Below, one piece after another: positions 46,316 to 56,009 of a stretch of 64,000 nucleotides of DNA. The position numbers and the translations under genes were made by a program. The notes beneath the pieces were generated by a model. That model saw only the letters and a list, made by a program, of their open reading frames with translations. It was not told where the DNA came from and did not search any database. How positions within the stretch are numbered: the first letter of the stretch is position 1; every line of letters begins with the position of its first letter. Source of the DNA: Candidatus Contendibacter sp. (lineage in GTDB: Bacteria; Pseudomonadota; Gammaproteobacteria; Competibacterales; Competibacteraceae); assembly GCA_029624765.1 (NCBI GenBank), contig JARSSO010000021.1, forward strand, positions 1 to 64,000. Reading direction: 5' to 3'.

Positions 46316-47593
46316 ATGTGCTTGTCAAAACACTTAATCAACACAAGAATTATACAGAGGAAATGCTCAGGAATTTTGCTTGGCTTAATTGTGATTTTTC
46401 ACACTCTAATACCTAAAATAACCCTGTCAGCGGAAGTGAATTCCGGTAAAAAGGAAGACATGAATATTCTTATAGGATCCACGATGCAATTAACCGAGGA
46501 CCCTCTGTTCCACGATCTGAATTACTATAGCGCCAACATGAGAAAAGGGATTGAAGCCGCATTGAAAAGCCAACCAACCAAGGATCGCAGAAAAATAGAA
46601 TTCGAGGTTATCAATGATTCCAATGATCCGATCACCACCGTGCAGGCTGCCAGGGAACTGATGGACAAGGGCGTTTTTCTCATGCTGGGCAACGTTGGAT
46701 CGGTCTCGACCCTCAAGTTGATGAAGGTCTTGGAAGCAAATCGGGTACCGGCCATGGGCTTCTACACGATGGGTGACATCGATGCCGAAAACATGTTGAG
46801 CTATCGTCCGAATACTGCTCAGGAAGTCATCGCGCTCATCGATAACTTCGTACTGAAAAATAGCGCCAAGGCAACTGAAGTTTGTATTTTCGCTCAGAAC
46901 GACGTCTTTGGCATGGCGGGCGTCAACGGTCTGAAAACAGCTTTGGAAAAGCTTCCAGATACGCCAACCACGATTGACAAACTAAATCATATCCTTGACA
47001 TGATGATGGGCGGCATCAATCCGGCGCTCAACAGCATCGGACCTGTTGGGTTTTATCAGTACGAAACCGTATTGGTCAGGGATGGTTATTTATCCCTGAA
47101 AGACTGGGAACGGGAAAGTGGAACTGAATGCAAGTTCGTTATCCTGTTGGCCATACCAAAAGTTGCCGCTGATTTCATCGCCTACGCGCACTATAAGAAT
47201 GAATCCTGGTCTTATGGCGCGGTATCCATCACCGCCGCTGGTCATTCAATCAGCGGCTATCTAAGGTCTTACGGAATTGAAAAAGATGTCGTTGTCAGTC
47301 AAGTGGTTCCAGAATTAAACTCATCGCTTCCGATTGTGGTCGATGCCAAAAACGCGCTGGGAGATTCCTTGAACCATATCAGCCTGGAAGGCTATATTGT
47401 GGGACGCATGTTCATGACGGTCCTGAACTCCATGAAAGACCCCGTAACGCCCGCCAACTTCATCAAGACAGCCCGCCAAAATCCCTTTGATCTGGGAGGA
47501 TTGAAGATCGATTTCACCAAAGGGAATCCAGGTTCAGCCCTGATTTCCTTGAATCATATCAACTTGGGCTCATACAAGCTGGCCAGGCAATAG
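46316..47593 (+). CDS. Periplasmic ligand-binding protein (LivJ-type, Peripla_BP_6)
   Basis: About 425 residues from ATG 46316 (AGAGGAA ribosome site). A signal peptide (ILLGLIVIFHTLIPKITLSA) precedes a type I periplasmic-binding fold: ILIGSTMQLTEDP, FEVINDSNDPITTVQAAREL, LMLGNVGSVST and SLEGYIVGRMFMTVL. Such proteins feed branched-chain amino acid, amide or aromatic-acid ABC transporters or sensor proteins. No permease is adjacent, so ligand and partner are unknown. GC content is clearly lower than the flanks, suggesting transfer. Confidence 0.8.
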   Translation: MCLSKHLINTRIIQRKCSGILLGLIVIFHTLIPKITLSAEVNSGKKEDMNILIGSTMQLTEDPLFHDLNYYSANMRKGIEAALKSQPTKDRRKIEFEVINDSNDPITTVQAARELMDKGVFLMLGNVGSVSTLKLMKVLEANRVPAMGFYTMGDIDAENMLSYRPNTAQEVIALIDNFVLKNSAKATEVCIFAQNDVFGMAGVNGLKTALEKLPDTPTTIDKLNHILDMMMGGINPALNSIGPVGFYQYETVLVRDGYLSLKDWERESGTECKFVILLAIPKVAADFIAYAHYKNESWSYGAVSITAAGHSISGYLRSYGIEKDVVVSQVVPELNSSLPIVVDAKNALGDSLNHISLEGYIVGRMFMTVLNSMKDPVTPANFIKTARQNPFDLGGLKIDFTKGNPGSALISLNHINLGSYKLARQ

Positions 47594-47681
47594 GTTCGCA
47601 CCGCTGGCGGTCGCAGATCCACTTAACGCTAAAAGCGATGGCCTCCAATACCTCCCGGTAAAGAACCGAAATGCCAGATGT

Positions 47682-48488
47682 TCATGTCCACAGCGCGCGA
47701 ACGCCGAAATAGGCGATGTCCTTGAAGCGGCGCAGCACGCCCTTGAGCAGCGAGGCTTGTGGGCGGGTGCAGAAGGTCATGCTGAGAATGACCCGCAATT
47801 CGTTATCCCCTAGCCGCGTCACCTTGTGCAAAACCCGCGCGCCCTCGAATACGATCAGTGTGTTGGGTGGGGTAGGTATCGTCACCTCCCGGCCATCCCG
47901 ATGAATCACCAGTTGCGCCGAAGACAGACAATCCTTCTGAAGATGACGATTGACCAAGGGCAGCAGCACGGTGAAGTGGCGTCCGCTATAGAAGTTGTAA
48001 TCGTAGTGCCAGCCAATATGGTCGCGAGGCCGCTCGTAGAACAGCAACGAGCAGGAGCTTTGATCATTAATCGGCGTGGGCAATATTGGCGTGCCCACCA
48101 CCGCCGCGCAAAGCCGGCGCAGATAATCGGATTGATAGAAAGCGACGATTTCCGGGGCGGTTCGGTACAGATCCTCGTAGGCGATGGTACCGCCCTGCTT
48201 GTGAGCCAGGAAATAGCTGCGCTCGGTCTGCTGATAGCGCAACGCGGCCCCGCACAGCAGGTCGAAGGCCGGCCCCGGTAACGGTTTGGCCACCACGGCG
48301 ATGCGCTGGCGGAAATCGGGCAGCGCATCAGGCAGGACGTTTGGTAGGTCGAGCGTGACGCCATGTTCGGCGACGATTTCACGTTGCTGTTCCTGTAATT
48401 GGAGATACTGACGCCGCTTGCGCAGCTTGAGGCCGGTGAACACCAAGGCGCCAGCGACGACCGGGATCAAGCAGATTTCCAGTCGCAT
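47682..48488 (-). CDS. Membrane-anchored 2OG-Fe(II) oxygenase-like protein
   Basis: 268 residues from ATG 48488; the frame is open upstream but the extra part is not protein-like. An N-terminal membrane segment (residues 5-20, ICLIPVVAGALVFTGL) precedes a double-stranded beta-helix domain with the iron triad H161-x-D163 (GWHYDYNFYSGRHF) and H221 (ARVLHKVTRL), with R232 as probable 2-oxoglutarate ligand. Substrate is unknown; prolyl hydroxylase-like enzymes are the nearest pattern. Confidence 0.72.
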   Translation of the reverse strand: MRLEICLIPVVAGALVFTGLKLRKRRQYLQLQEQQREIVAEHGVTLDLPNVLPDALPDFRQRIAVVAKPLPGPAFDLLCGAALRYQQTERSYFLAHKQGGTIAYEDLYRTAPEIVAFYQSDYLRRLCAAVVGTPILPTPINDQSSCSLLFYERPRDHIGWHYDYNFYSGRHFTVLLPLVNRHLQKDCLSSAQLVIHRDGREVTIPTPPNTLIVFEGARVLHKVTRLGDNELRVILSMTFCTRPQASLLKGVLRRFKDIAYFGVRALWT

Positions 48489-48561
48489 GCGCGGCTCCAA
48501 CGGCGATCGATGGAAAAAAAACCGCTCCGGCCCAACTGACGACCAGGGTCGGCAACGGTAT

Positions 48562-49296
48562 TCAAATGTACAGCCCAACCATCTTGCGCCAGGCGGAGGC
48601 GCTATGAGCCCGGCCCCGCCAGAGATGCAGCGCGTGCCAGATGCCCTTGTTCCACAAGGTTTCGCTGATCTGCCGATTGTTGTCCAGGAAAGGATCGGCA
48701 TCGCCAATGGCGAAAACAATATCCAGTCGCCGCAATTGATGCAGCAACCCCCAATCGTGAACATTGGGCAGAAAATGGCTGGGCGTATTGAAATAGATCA
48801 GCTCGTCGTAATGCCCGTCGAACAGTCCCCGGAAATCCTCGACGGGCTGGGTTAGATCGTAGCGGCCGCTGAAAGCGGCCACCTTGCTGAAACAATGCGG
48901 ATGGCGGAAGGCGAAATTGACCGCGTGGAACGCCCCGAAACTGCACCCGTGCGAGATCACGCAAGGATGCCGGTTCTTGGCCCACATCAAAGGCAGCACT
49001 TCGTGGAGCAGATAGGCTTCGTATTGCAGGTGCCGGTGAATGCGATCCTGGGGATGGTTCCAAAAACAGTAGAAGCTTTCCTGATCGATACTGTCCACGC
49101 AGTATAACTGCAAGTGGCCATGTTCGATCTTGTCGCCCAGCGCCGCTACCAGACCAATATCCTCGTATTCGTGAAACCGCGCGCAGCGGGTGGGAAACAC
49201 CAGCACCTTGGCGCCGGCATGCCCGAACACCAGCAGTTCCATATCGCGGTGGACCCGATGGCTATACCACTTGTGATATTCCCGGTTCATTTTCAA
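48562..49296 (-). CDS. Alpha/beta-hydrolase esterase-like protein
   Basis: 244 residues. The nucleophile elbow is SHGCSFGAFHA (Ser119), close to the usual GxSxG, with FGHAGAKVLVFPTRCARFHE early and GDADPFLDN and RGRAHSASAWRKM giving candidate Asp and His of the triad. This matches the small esterase family often annotated as putative esterase, found near cyanophycin or PHA-type metabolism genes. No signal peptide, so probably cytoplasmic. It precedes the 2OG oxygenase gene on the same strand. Confidence 0.75.
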   Translation of the reverse strand: MKMNREYHKWYSHRVHRDMELLVFGHAGAKVLVFPTRCARFHEYEDIGLVAALGDKIEHGHLQLYCVDSIDQESFYCFWNHPQDRIHRHLQYEAYLLHEVLPLMWAKNRHPCVISHGCSFGAFHAVNFAFRHPHCFSKVAAFSGRYDLTQPVEDFRGLFDGHYDELIYFNTPSHFLPNVHDWGLLHQLRRLDIVFAIGDADPFLDNNRQISETLWNKGIWHALHLWRGRAHSASAWRKMVGLYI

Positions 49297-49482
49297 CGAC
49301 CATAAAACCCTTATTTATCAATCAAAAAGGGACTTTATCGTTGAAACGCTGCAAGCGTATGACAACGGGAAGACGGTTTTTGGTCATGCGCGGCATGATT
49401 GACAGCCGGTGGTGACAACCCGAAAACCGCCGCTTACCGGGGAAGCTGGCGGTCCGGGATGGGCGATGGATTGAACTAGCCG

Positions 49483-51543
49483 TCAACCACCGGGCGCCGA
49501 CTCGAACCGCAAGGGCTCGACCAGCAACGGTGCGTACTCCGGAAAATAGGTTCCACCAGCCTCGAACGGTTTGTCGGGATCAATCAGGGTTTCGGCGTTG
49601 CCCACGCCATAGGTGATCGAAGCGGGATTTTCCAGATCCACCGGGCGGTCGGTGATCACCTCGCCGACCTGGTAGGGCTGGCCATCCTGATGGGCAAAGC
49701 CCTCATCCCCTTCCCGGAAGTAGCGGAAAGTCACCGGCGTGGCCGGGAACACGTCTTTGCCCTGGACATAGCGCTGGGTGATGACCACCTGCCGATAGCG
49801 GCGGGCAGCGGCCAGGGCATCGTTTTTGGGTGGATAGAGCAATTCTCCGCGAATGGCGTCATCGGCGTCCAGATAGCCTCTTCGCGCGGTCAACTCACGC
49901 AGCAGGGTTTGCCGCAGCGCCTGACTCCTCTGGAACCCCTCCACGCTCGCGGTGTCCAGCGCCGGCCACGCGGCGGAATAGCCGTGGACAGGCTGGATCG
50001 CATCGGCCAGAAAACGCTCGATGACAGCGGGCATATCGCCATACAGGCTCGCGCCAACCACGTTGTCCAGGAAATGGCGGAACTCACCCTTCTCCAGGTC
50101 CCGGTTCAATGGATCGCCTAGTTGCGCCGCGCCCGGAGTCTCCTCCGGCGATGGGTCGGTCCGGGCGAGATAGCGCAGGGTGTCCATTTCCCGCCAGCCC
50201 AACTCACCGGGGAATTTGCGCGGCAACGACCAGGTGGAATCGACGGTGTTGCCGACCCCGGAGGTGAACTGGGGAAACTCGGTGCTGGCGACGCCGCTGT
50301 GGCAGCCGATGCACTGCGTCAACTCCTCGCGATTTTGCGGCCGTAACGCGCCGGTCTTGTCCTCGATGAAGCCGGCCAGATACCAGCCCACACCGTTGTC
50401 CACCCAGCCCTGGGCGTCGTTGCCGTAGACGGGGGCGCCCTCTTCCTTGGTTCCAGGACGAAACTGACCTGGGTAAAACGCTTTCCACTTGTACATGTAG
50501 CGGATTTCCTTGACCCGGCGGGCGCGCGTGCCGGGATAGGGGCTCACCGCCGGATCGTTCCCATCCGCCGCCACGTCCACGTAATGCAGGGGATGGGCGA
50601 TTTCCGCGCCGACCGGGTACAGGCCACGTTCAAGGGCCACCGTCCGGGCCGCGCCCTGATAGAACGCGCCGTCCTCCACACGCAGCCGATCCTGTATCGC
50701 TCGCTCCAGCAGATCAAGGTTCCGGGCGTAGACCGCCAAATCGAAACTGCCATCCTCCCGCTGCATGAACGGCTTGGGCAACCGAATGTAGATGCCGGAT
50801 ACCGAGCCGGTCATTGGGGTGAAAATGCCGTAGGGCATGAAGTTCACCGCCCGCCAGCCAGTGATCCAGCGCCCGTCGCCATCCTGGAAAAAGCCGTTGC
50901 GGGAACTGCCGGAGCGAACGAAACCGTCAGCGTCAGCGGGCAAATCCATTGGGTCCAGTCCCGGAAACAGCCGGAACGGCGCGTCACCGCCTCCACCGTC
51001 CCAGTGGCGCGGGTCGCCGGGCCGCTGGGCAAAAGCCGCCCGCCAGTTATCCTCGCGGATATAGCTTTCCATATTCCAGGTCTGGGGATCGATGCCCAAC
51101 GCCGCCACGGCTTCGCGCAACTTTTCCGGTGTCAAGGTGTTTTCCCAGGGATTGCGGCTCGGCGAAGCAGTGAAGGGGCTGATGGGCGTGAACGAATATT
51201 CGAGTTGCAGGTTGCCGAGGCGCGGCTCCGCGCCGGCCTGCGGGAAGTTGTTGCCCAGCCCCAGGCGATAGACGCCGTTGGTGTGACAGAACAGACAGGC
51301 GTTCTGGGTTCCCCGTGAGGTTTCGACGTGGCACTGGGCGGGAATGTGGGCATAGGGGTTGGCAAACGTCAGTGGACTGCGGAAATCACCCTTTGGGAAG
51401 CTGGGAACGGTGGCGGACGGGGTTGTCGCGGCCACCGTCGATTCGTCCACCCGACCCTGACTGTCGCTGCACCCCGTCAGAACAACGCCCAACAGGAAAG
51501 GGGCCAAGGCGGCCCCGTATAAACCCGGCTGGCGACGATTCAT
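49483..51543 (-). CDS. Di-haem c-type lipoprotein of unknown function
   Basis: 686 residues. A lipoprotein signal ends LTGC (Cys25). Two c-type haem sites are visible: CLFCH (83-87) and CIGCH (410-414). The rest has no recognised domain. The protein should sit in the periplasm on the outer membrane and could pass electrons. Immediately follows the phoX-like gene on the same strand (76-bp gap), suggesting joint expression. Confidence 0.75.
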   Translation of the reverse strand: MNRRQPGLYGAALAPFLLGVVLTGCSDSQGRVDESTVAATTPSATVPSFPKGDFRSPLTFANPYAHIPAQCHVETSRGTQNACLFCHTNGVYRLGLGNNFPQAGAEPRLGNLQLEYSFTPISPFTASPSRNPWENTLTPEKLREAVAALGIDPQTWNMESYIREDNWRAAFAQRPGDPRHWDGGGGDAPFRLFPGLDPMDLPADADGFVRSGSSRNGFFQDGDGRWITGWRAVNFMPYGIFTPMTGSVSGIYIRLPKPFMQREDGSFDLAVYARNLDLLERAIQDRLRVEDGAFYQGAARTVALERGLYPVGAEIAHPLHYVDVAADGNDPAVSPYPGTRARRVKEIRYMYKWKAFYPGQFRPGTKEEGAPVYGNDAQGWVDNGVGWYLAGFIEDKTGALRPQNREELTQCIGCHSGVASTEFPQFTSGVGNTVDSTWSLPRKFPGELGWREMDTLRYLARTDPSPEETPGAAQLGDPLNRDLEKGEFRHFLDNVVGASLYGDMPAVIERFLADAIQPVHGYSAAWPALDTASVEGFQRSQALRQTLLRELTARRGYLDADDAIRGELLYPPKNDALAAARRYRQVVITQRYVQGKDVFPATPVTFRYFREGDEGFAHQDGQPYQVGEVITDRPVDLENPASITYGVGNAETLIDPDKPFEAGGTYFPEYAPLLVEPLRFESAPGG

Positions 51544-51619
51544 GCGATTCTCCTCAAACGGAAAGCGGGCGGCTCGCGACCGCCCGCTGGTCCATTCTCA
51601 CGGCAATCCGATCATTCGA

Positions 51620-53479
51620 TCAAAGGCCCGGAATGCCCCCGATATACCCGACAGGCGCGTAGAACTTGTCGATCAGGGGCGTCAGTTGCTTTTTAAGATC
51701 GGCGTTGGTGGTGCTGATAAAGTCGCCCCAATGCTGGGAGTTGGCCATGATGTAAGCATGGCCGTTCAGGTTCTCCACCACCTGCAAGCCGTTGGTCTCC
51801 GCGCCGGCCGTCACCGTCAAAATGCGGCTGAGTTGCTGAGTGTCCACGTTGTAGGCCCAGATGAAGTTGTTGACGTGCATCCCGGAATCCTCGCCGATGA
51901 ACAGGGTGCGCATCTTTTCGGAGAAGAACAGGTTGTCGGTGTTGGCGATGGTGTTGACATCGGCGGTATTGCCGAACGCGTCGGTGGCCATCGGCTTGCC
52001 GAGCAGTTTCGGCTCCACATACATCCTGGTCGCCACCCACTCGGAATCGATGGCGTTCCCCTGGCTGTCCTTGACGCCACCCTTGAGTTCCAGCGTGTAG
52101 GTCACGCCCGCCTTGTTTTCGGGCAACTTGATGTGATCGGCGGGCTCGGTGGGATCGGAGCGCATACTGGTTTCGATGCGCGACATCGCCATGTACAGTT
52201 TCTTGTCCTTGGCGTTGACGGCAATACCCTCCATCTTCGTCCATTCCGTGGTGCCACCCAGCAGCGCGGTGTAGCGGCGAGTTTCCAGAAAGGCGGCGGC
52301 TTTTTCCATGCCCGGCTTCAGGACGAGGCATTCGTCGGAGGACGAGCCAGCGCGTACCCGCTTGTAACCAGCGGGACATTGGCCTTCGCTTGGCGCGATG
52401 GCGTTGAAGATATCGTTGAATTTGAGGCTGTTGGCCAGTGCGGCAATCTCGGCGTTGGTACCATGACCGAGACGAATCCAGGTCAGATCGGCGCTCCCGC
52501 CGTTTTTGTCATCGGTCTGGTTCCACTTGGCCGTATAGATCGTGCCGGCGGACAGATCGCCGTATTTATCGGCCACGAACAACGTCATCTGCACGTAAGC
52601 GCCGTCGTCGCCCAAATAGGCGGTGCGGCCGTCCGGCATGAGTTTGGCCACCTCCCAGGTGCCGCGCGACATGGCGTAATGTTTGGTCACGCTGGTGGAA
52701 CCGTCCGCCTTGACGGTCACTTCGGGAATGATGCCGTAATGATAAGGGTTGGCTTCGCGTTCGCTCTTGAAATACAGCTCGCGCATCGCCTTGAGGCCAG
52801 CGGTGGTCGTGCCGTAGTTCTTGGAATCGAGCGGGTTATAGATCAGATCGTAGTCTTCCTCGGAACCCAGATGCGTGTTCCACGGCGTCTGCGAGCCAAA
52901 GCAAGGGATCCAGATCCCGTTGACGCCGGAGAAGTCGATCGGCCTGACCTTGGTCGCGGTCAGCTTGCCGTCGCCGGCCTGGGCGATCTCGCTCAGGGTC
53001 ATCGACATCGGCATGCGGGTGTACCAGCCTGGCGTGGTAAAAGCGACCGAGCCGTCGCTCAACAGCCAGTCGTATTCGTAATGGGTGACCAGGAACAGCT
53101 TGTTATCGATCTTCAACAGGCTGTTGGCGTCCGGCGTCTCGGCCACCACCGGATTACCCATTGGATCCAGCAGGGGTTCCATCTTGTAGTTGTAGAGCTG
53201 GCCGGCGGGATATTTTTTGCCGCCCACCTCGGCAACTTCGTCTTTCACGCTGAACAATACGCTGTAAGAGAGAGGAAGCTCTTGGACGCGCCCGTCCGCG
53301 TAAGTCAGCTTCACGTTGGATTGGGTATAGGTTCTGGCGATCTGGTCCGTGGTGGTCGGCGCGGGTGTGTCGGTGAATTCCACCGAGCGCACCGCCGTAA
53401 TCGGATCATCGTCGTCGCCGCCGCAACCGGCCAGCCCCAGCGCCGACAGCAGCGCAACCGTCAACAATCTCGCGTTCAT
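51620..53479 (-). CDS. PhoX-like (DUF839) lipoprotein
   Basis: 619 residues. Lipobox LAGC (Cys19) followed by an Asp-rich GDDDD segment. The motifs TWEVAKLMPDGRTAYLGDDG, WTKMEGIAVNAKDKKLYMAM and DNLFFSEKMRTLFIGEDSG are the repeated blades of the PhoX beta-propeller, which in true PhoX binds Ca/Fe for alkaline phosphatase activity. No Tat signal as in classical PhoX, so activity is less certain. First gene of a pair with the di-haem lipoprotein. Confidence 0.8.
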   Translation of the reverse strand: MNARLLTVALLSALGLAGCGGDDDDPITAVRSVEFTDTPAPTTTDQIARTYTQSNVKLTYADGRVQELPLSYSVLFSVKDEVAEVGGKKYPAGQLYNYKMEPLLDPMGNPVVAETPDANSLLKIDNKLFLVTHYEYDWLLSDGSVAFTTPGWYTRMPMSMTLSEIAQAGDGKLTATKVRPIDFSGVNGIWIPCFGSQTPWNTHLGSEEDYDLIYNPLDSKNYGTTTAGLKAMRELYFKSEREANPYHYGIIPEVTVKADGSTSVTKHYAMSRGTWEVAKLMPDGRTAYLGDDGAYVQMTLFVADKYGDLSAGTIYTAKWNQTDDKNGGSADLTWIRLGHGTNAEIAALANSLKFNDIFNAIAPSEGQCPAGYKRVRAGSSSDECLVLKPGMEKAAAFLETRRYTALLGGTTEWTKMEGIAVNAKDKKLYMAMSRIETSMRSDPTEPADHIKLPENKAGVTYTLELKGGVKDSQGNAIDSEWVATRMYVEPKLLGKPMATDAFGNTADVNTIANTDNLFFSEKMRTLFIGEDSGMHVNNFIWAYNVDTQQLSRILTVTAGAETNGLQVVENLNGHAYIMANSQHWGDFISTTNADLKKQLTPLIDKFYAPVGYIGGIPGL

Positions 53480-53745
53480 GGAAAAACTCCCCTAGCGGCG
53501 GATTCATTTCAAGCGATCATCCTGATGCGCCACGGTTGCCAAACGATGACGGTCAAGTGACGATCTCGTTACGCGCGGGGAAGGGTTTTCACCATGAACC
53601 AGAGCCAAATGGACGCTCATCAACCCATCGCTCTCTGGCTTTCTCAAGCTTCGATCTTGACTAAGAATGAGGAGTGTCTTAAACAACCTATTGAAAGATA
53701 GCTGGCAATGTAGCTAGGGCCAATTCTCACGACCGGGAAGAATCA

Positions 53746-55257
53746 ATGCTAAACATCCCCGCAACCCTGCTCGCGCTCGCGCTCACCTCCACCCTGGGAG
53801 CCTGCGCCTGGCTGCCGCCCACGGACGCCGGCAACGAAGCCGACTCTCAAACAACGGCTGGCGCCGCCTACGTGGACTACTGGCAAACCCGCGATCCGTC
53901 CGACTATCGCCATGGGGCAGTCCAGGCCGGGAACTTCCGACCCGTGATCTCTTCCCCCGATGTGGTGGTGGGGCCGCGGCCACTCTCCCCGGCGAAAGCC
54001 ACAAACCAGTCGGCGTCCCGGGTCGTGGCGATCATTCCGGTACAGGGCAAGCCCGCCACCGTCCCCACCGGAACTGGAACGGGAGGGCAAAATGCGACGG
54101 TCGCCACCGCGGCCGGCCCATCCACGCCGCCGGCCCAGGCCCAGCGAACCGCCACCTTGAGTCGAGCCAGAACCAAGGGCAAGGCGTCCTCGCTCGCCAG
54201 CAAGGACCTTTGGGGGCGGATGCGGGGGCGACTGGCGCTGGCCGAGGTGGAACATCCCCGGATCGCCGAGCGGATCGACCACCTCAAGCGCAACCCCGGT
54301 TATTTGAACCTGTTTGTGGAGCGGGCCCGGCCATACCTGTACTACATCGTCGAACACATCGACCGAAGCAGGCTGCCCATGGATCTGGCCCTGGTGCCGA
54401 TGGTGGAAAGCGCGTTCGAACCCACCGCCGTATCCCCCAAGGACGCCGCCGGACTCTGGCAAATTATCCCGGCCACGGGACAGGAATGGGGGCTGATGCT
54501 GACCGAAGGCTACGATGGCCGCTTCGACATTCACACCTCGACCGATGTCGCCCTGCGCTATCTGCGCTACCTGAACAGGCTCTTCGATGGCGACTGGTTG
54601 CTGGCGCTGGCGGCGTACAATGCCGGGCCCCGCGCCGTGCAGGAGGCAATCGCCGCCCATGCCGCCGAACCGCCCCGGCCGACCGCCGTGGAAATGCACC
54701 CCGCCGTGGTTGGCGCCTTGGCGCTGGCAGGTCCGGCTTACTTGGCCACCGCTTCCAATCCGGCGCCGCAGTCGCTGTTTTGGAGCCTGAAACTACCCCG
54801 GGAGACGCAGGATTACGTCCCCCGAATCGTGGCGCTGGCCCGCATCGTCGCCGACCCCGACGGGCATGGGCTACGACTCCAAGCCGTCGCCAATCAACCC
54901 TATCTGTACCGGGTCGATCTCACCTCCGAAACCAAGGTGTTCGACAGCGTCACGGCCGCTGGCATCCCCATCGAGGATTTCTTCCGCTTCAATCCTGGTT
55001 TCAAGCCCGGCGTCGAGCCGCCGGCCCAAGCCTACAAACTGTTGCTGCCCCGCGAGCAGGCCCAAAGCCTGGCGGCCAGCGCGCCGGGAGCCCGCCTGCT
55101 GGCGCCCAGCCGCCACACGGTTCAGAAAGGCGAAACCCTGGACATCATCGCCAAGCGCCACGGGGTTCCTTCCCAGCAACTGGCGCAATGGAACGGGCTG
55201 AACGGCAAGGGCCGCCTGAAAGCCGGCCAGCAGCTAATCGTCTATCCCTCTTCGTAA
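53746..55257 (+). CDS. mltD: Membrane-bound lytic murein transglycosylase D-like
   Basis: 503 residues. Lipoprotein signal LGAC (Cys20), a low-complexity linker, then the SLT domain with MVESAFEPTAVSPKDAAGLW (catalytic Glu in VES), WQIIPATGQEWGL and LALAAYNAGPRAVQEA. A C-terminal LysM unit (HTVQKGETLDIIAKRHG) binds peptidoglycan. It cleaves glycan strands with 1,6-anhydro ends. Only one LysM is evident, where E. coli MltD has two or more. Confidence 0.9.
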   Translation: MLNIPATLLALALTSTLGACAWLPPTDAGNEADSQTTAGAAYVDYWQTRDPSDYRHGAVQAGNFRPVISSPDVVVGPRPLSPAKATNQSASRVVAIIPVQGKPATVPTGTGTGGQNATVATAAGPSTPPAQAQRTATLSRARTKGKASSLASKDLWGRMRGRLALAEVEHPRIAERIDHLKRNPGYLNLFVERARPYLYYIVEHIDRSRLPMDLALVPMVESAFEPTAVSPKDAAGLWQIIPATGQEWGLMLTEGYDGRFDIHTSTDVALRYLRYLNRLFDGDWLLALAAYNAGPRAVQEAIAAHAAEPPRPTAVEMHPAVVGALALAGPAYLATASNPAPQSLFWSLKLPRETQDYVPRIVALARIVADPDGHGLRLQAVANQPYLYRVDLTSETKVFDSVTAAGIPIEDFFRFNPGFKPGVEPPAQAYKLLLPREQAQSLAASAPGARLLAPSRHTVQKGETLDIIAKRHGVPSQQLAQWNGLNGKGRLKAGQQLIVYPSS

Positions 55258-55284
55258 GCGGGATGGCCAGCGCCGATCGACGGC

Positions 55285-55821
55285 TCAGTTATTCCCACCG
55301 TGCGGGGTGCCGGATTCGGGAGCGGGCAGCGGCAAGATGCGAAACGGATGAGCCGCCTTGAATTCCCTGGCCCGCCGTTCCGTCTCCTCGACCTGGGCCG
55401 GAGTCATCTTCCTGGCGACCTCCTGCTTGGCCTGCGGCGCCTGGCTGTCGCCTTGGGCGTCGGCCAGCGTGTACCAGAAATACGCCTGCGCGTAATCGGG
55501 CGCCACGCCTTGCCCTTCCTCGTACATGATGGCCAGATTGACCTGGGCCTGCGGCAGCCCTTGCTCCGCCGCTTTCCGATACCACTGCATTGCCAGGGCG
55601 TTGTCCTGCGGCACCCCCTTGCCCTGGTCGTACAGCACGCCCAGATTGAATTGAGCGAAGGGCACGCCCTTTTCGGCCAACGGCCGGACGATGGCGACTT
55701 CGGCGGCGTAATCGCCGCGCTCGTGGGCGCTCCTGGCCCGATCCCAGTCACCATCGGCCGCCCAGGCCGGCGCGGTCGTCAGCAGGCTGCCCGCCAGCAG
55801 CAGGAAAAACGGTTTGTTCAT
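55285..55821 (-). CDS. Periplasmic Sel1-repeat protein
   Basis: 178 residues from ATG 55821 with a Sec signal (LLLAGSLLTTAPAWA). Two Sel1/TPR-like repeats: FAQFNLGVLYDQGKGVPQD and AQVNLAIMYEEGQGVAPD, each followed by A..WY.KAAEQG-type helix. Sel1 proteins mediate protein contacts in the envelope. Convergent with mltD; partner unknown. An upstream in-frame start (55938) is less likely because it would precede the signal. Confidence 0.85.
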   Translation of the reverse strand: MNKPFFLLLAGSLLTTAPAWAADGDWDRARSAHERGDYAAEVAIVRPLAEKGVPFAQFNLGVLYDQGKGVPQDNALAMQWYRKAAEQGLPQAQVNLAIMYEEGQGVAPDYAQAYFWYTLADAQGDSQAPQAKQEVARKMTPAQVEETERRAREFKAAHPFRILPLPAPESGTPHGGNN

Positions 55822-56009
55822 GATCTGTCTACTCGGTTGCGGTGATTGCTCGGTTGCAAACTTGTCCAGTTTAGCATTTCGCCGCCGCATCCATTCGCCA
55901 GTGGATCGGCGGGGATTTTTGGTGGGCGTCCGTTCCATTGTGTTTTAATGGCGCGTAGGTTTTCCCTGTACACTTGCCCATATCCGTCCATCACCCCGAT
56001 GGCGCCGCC

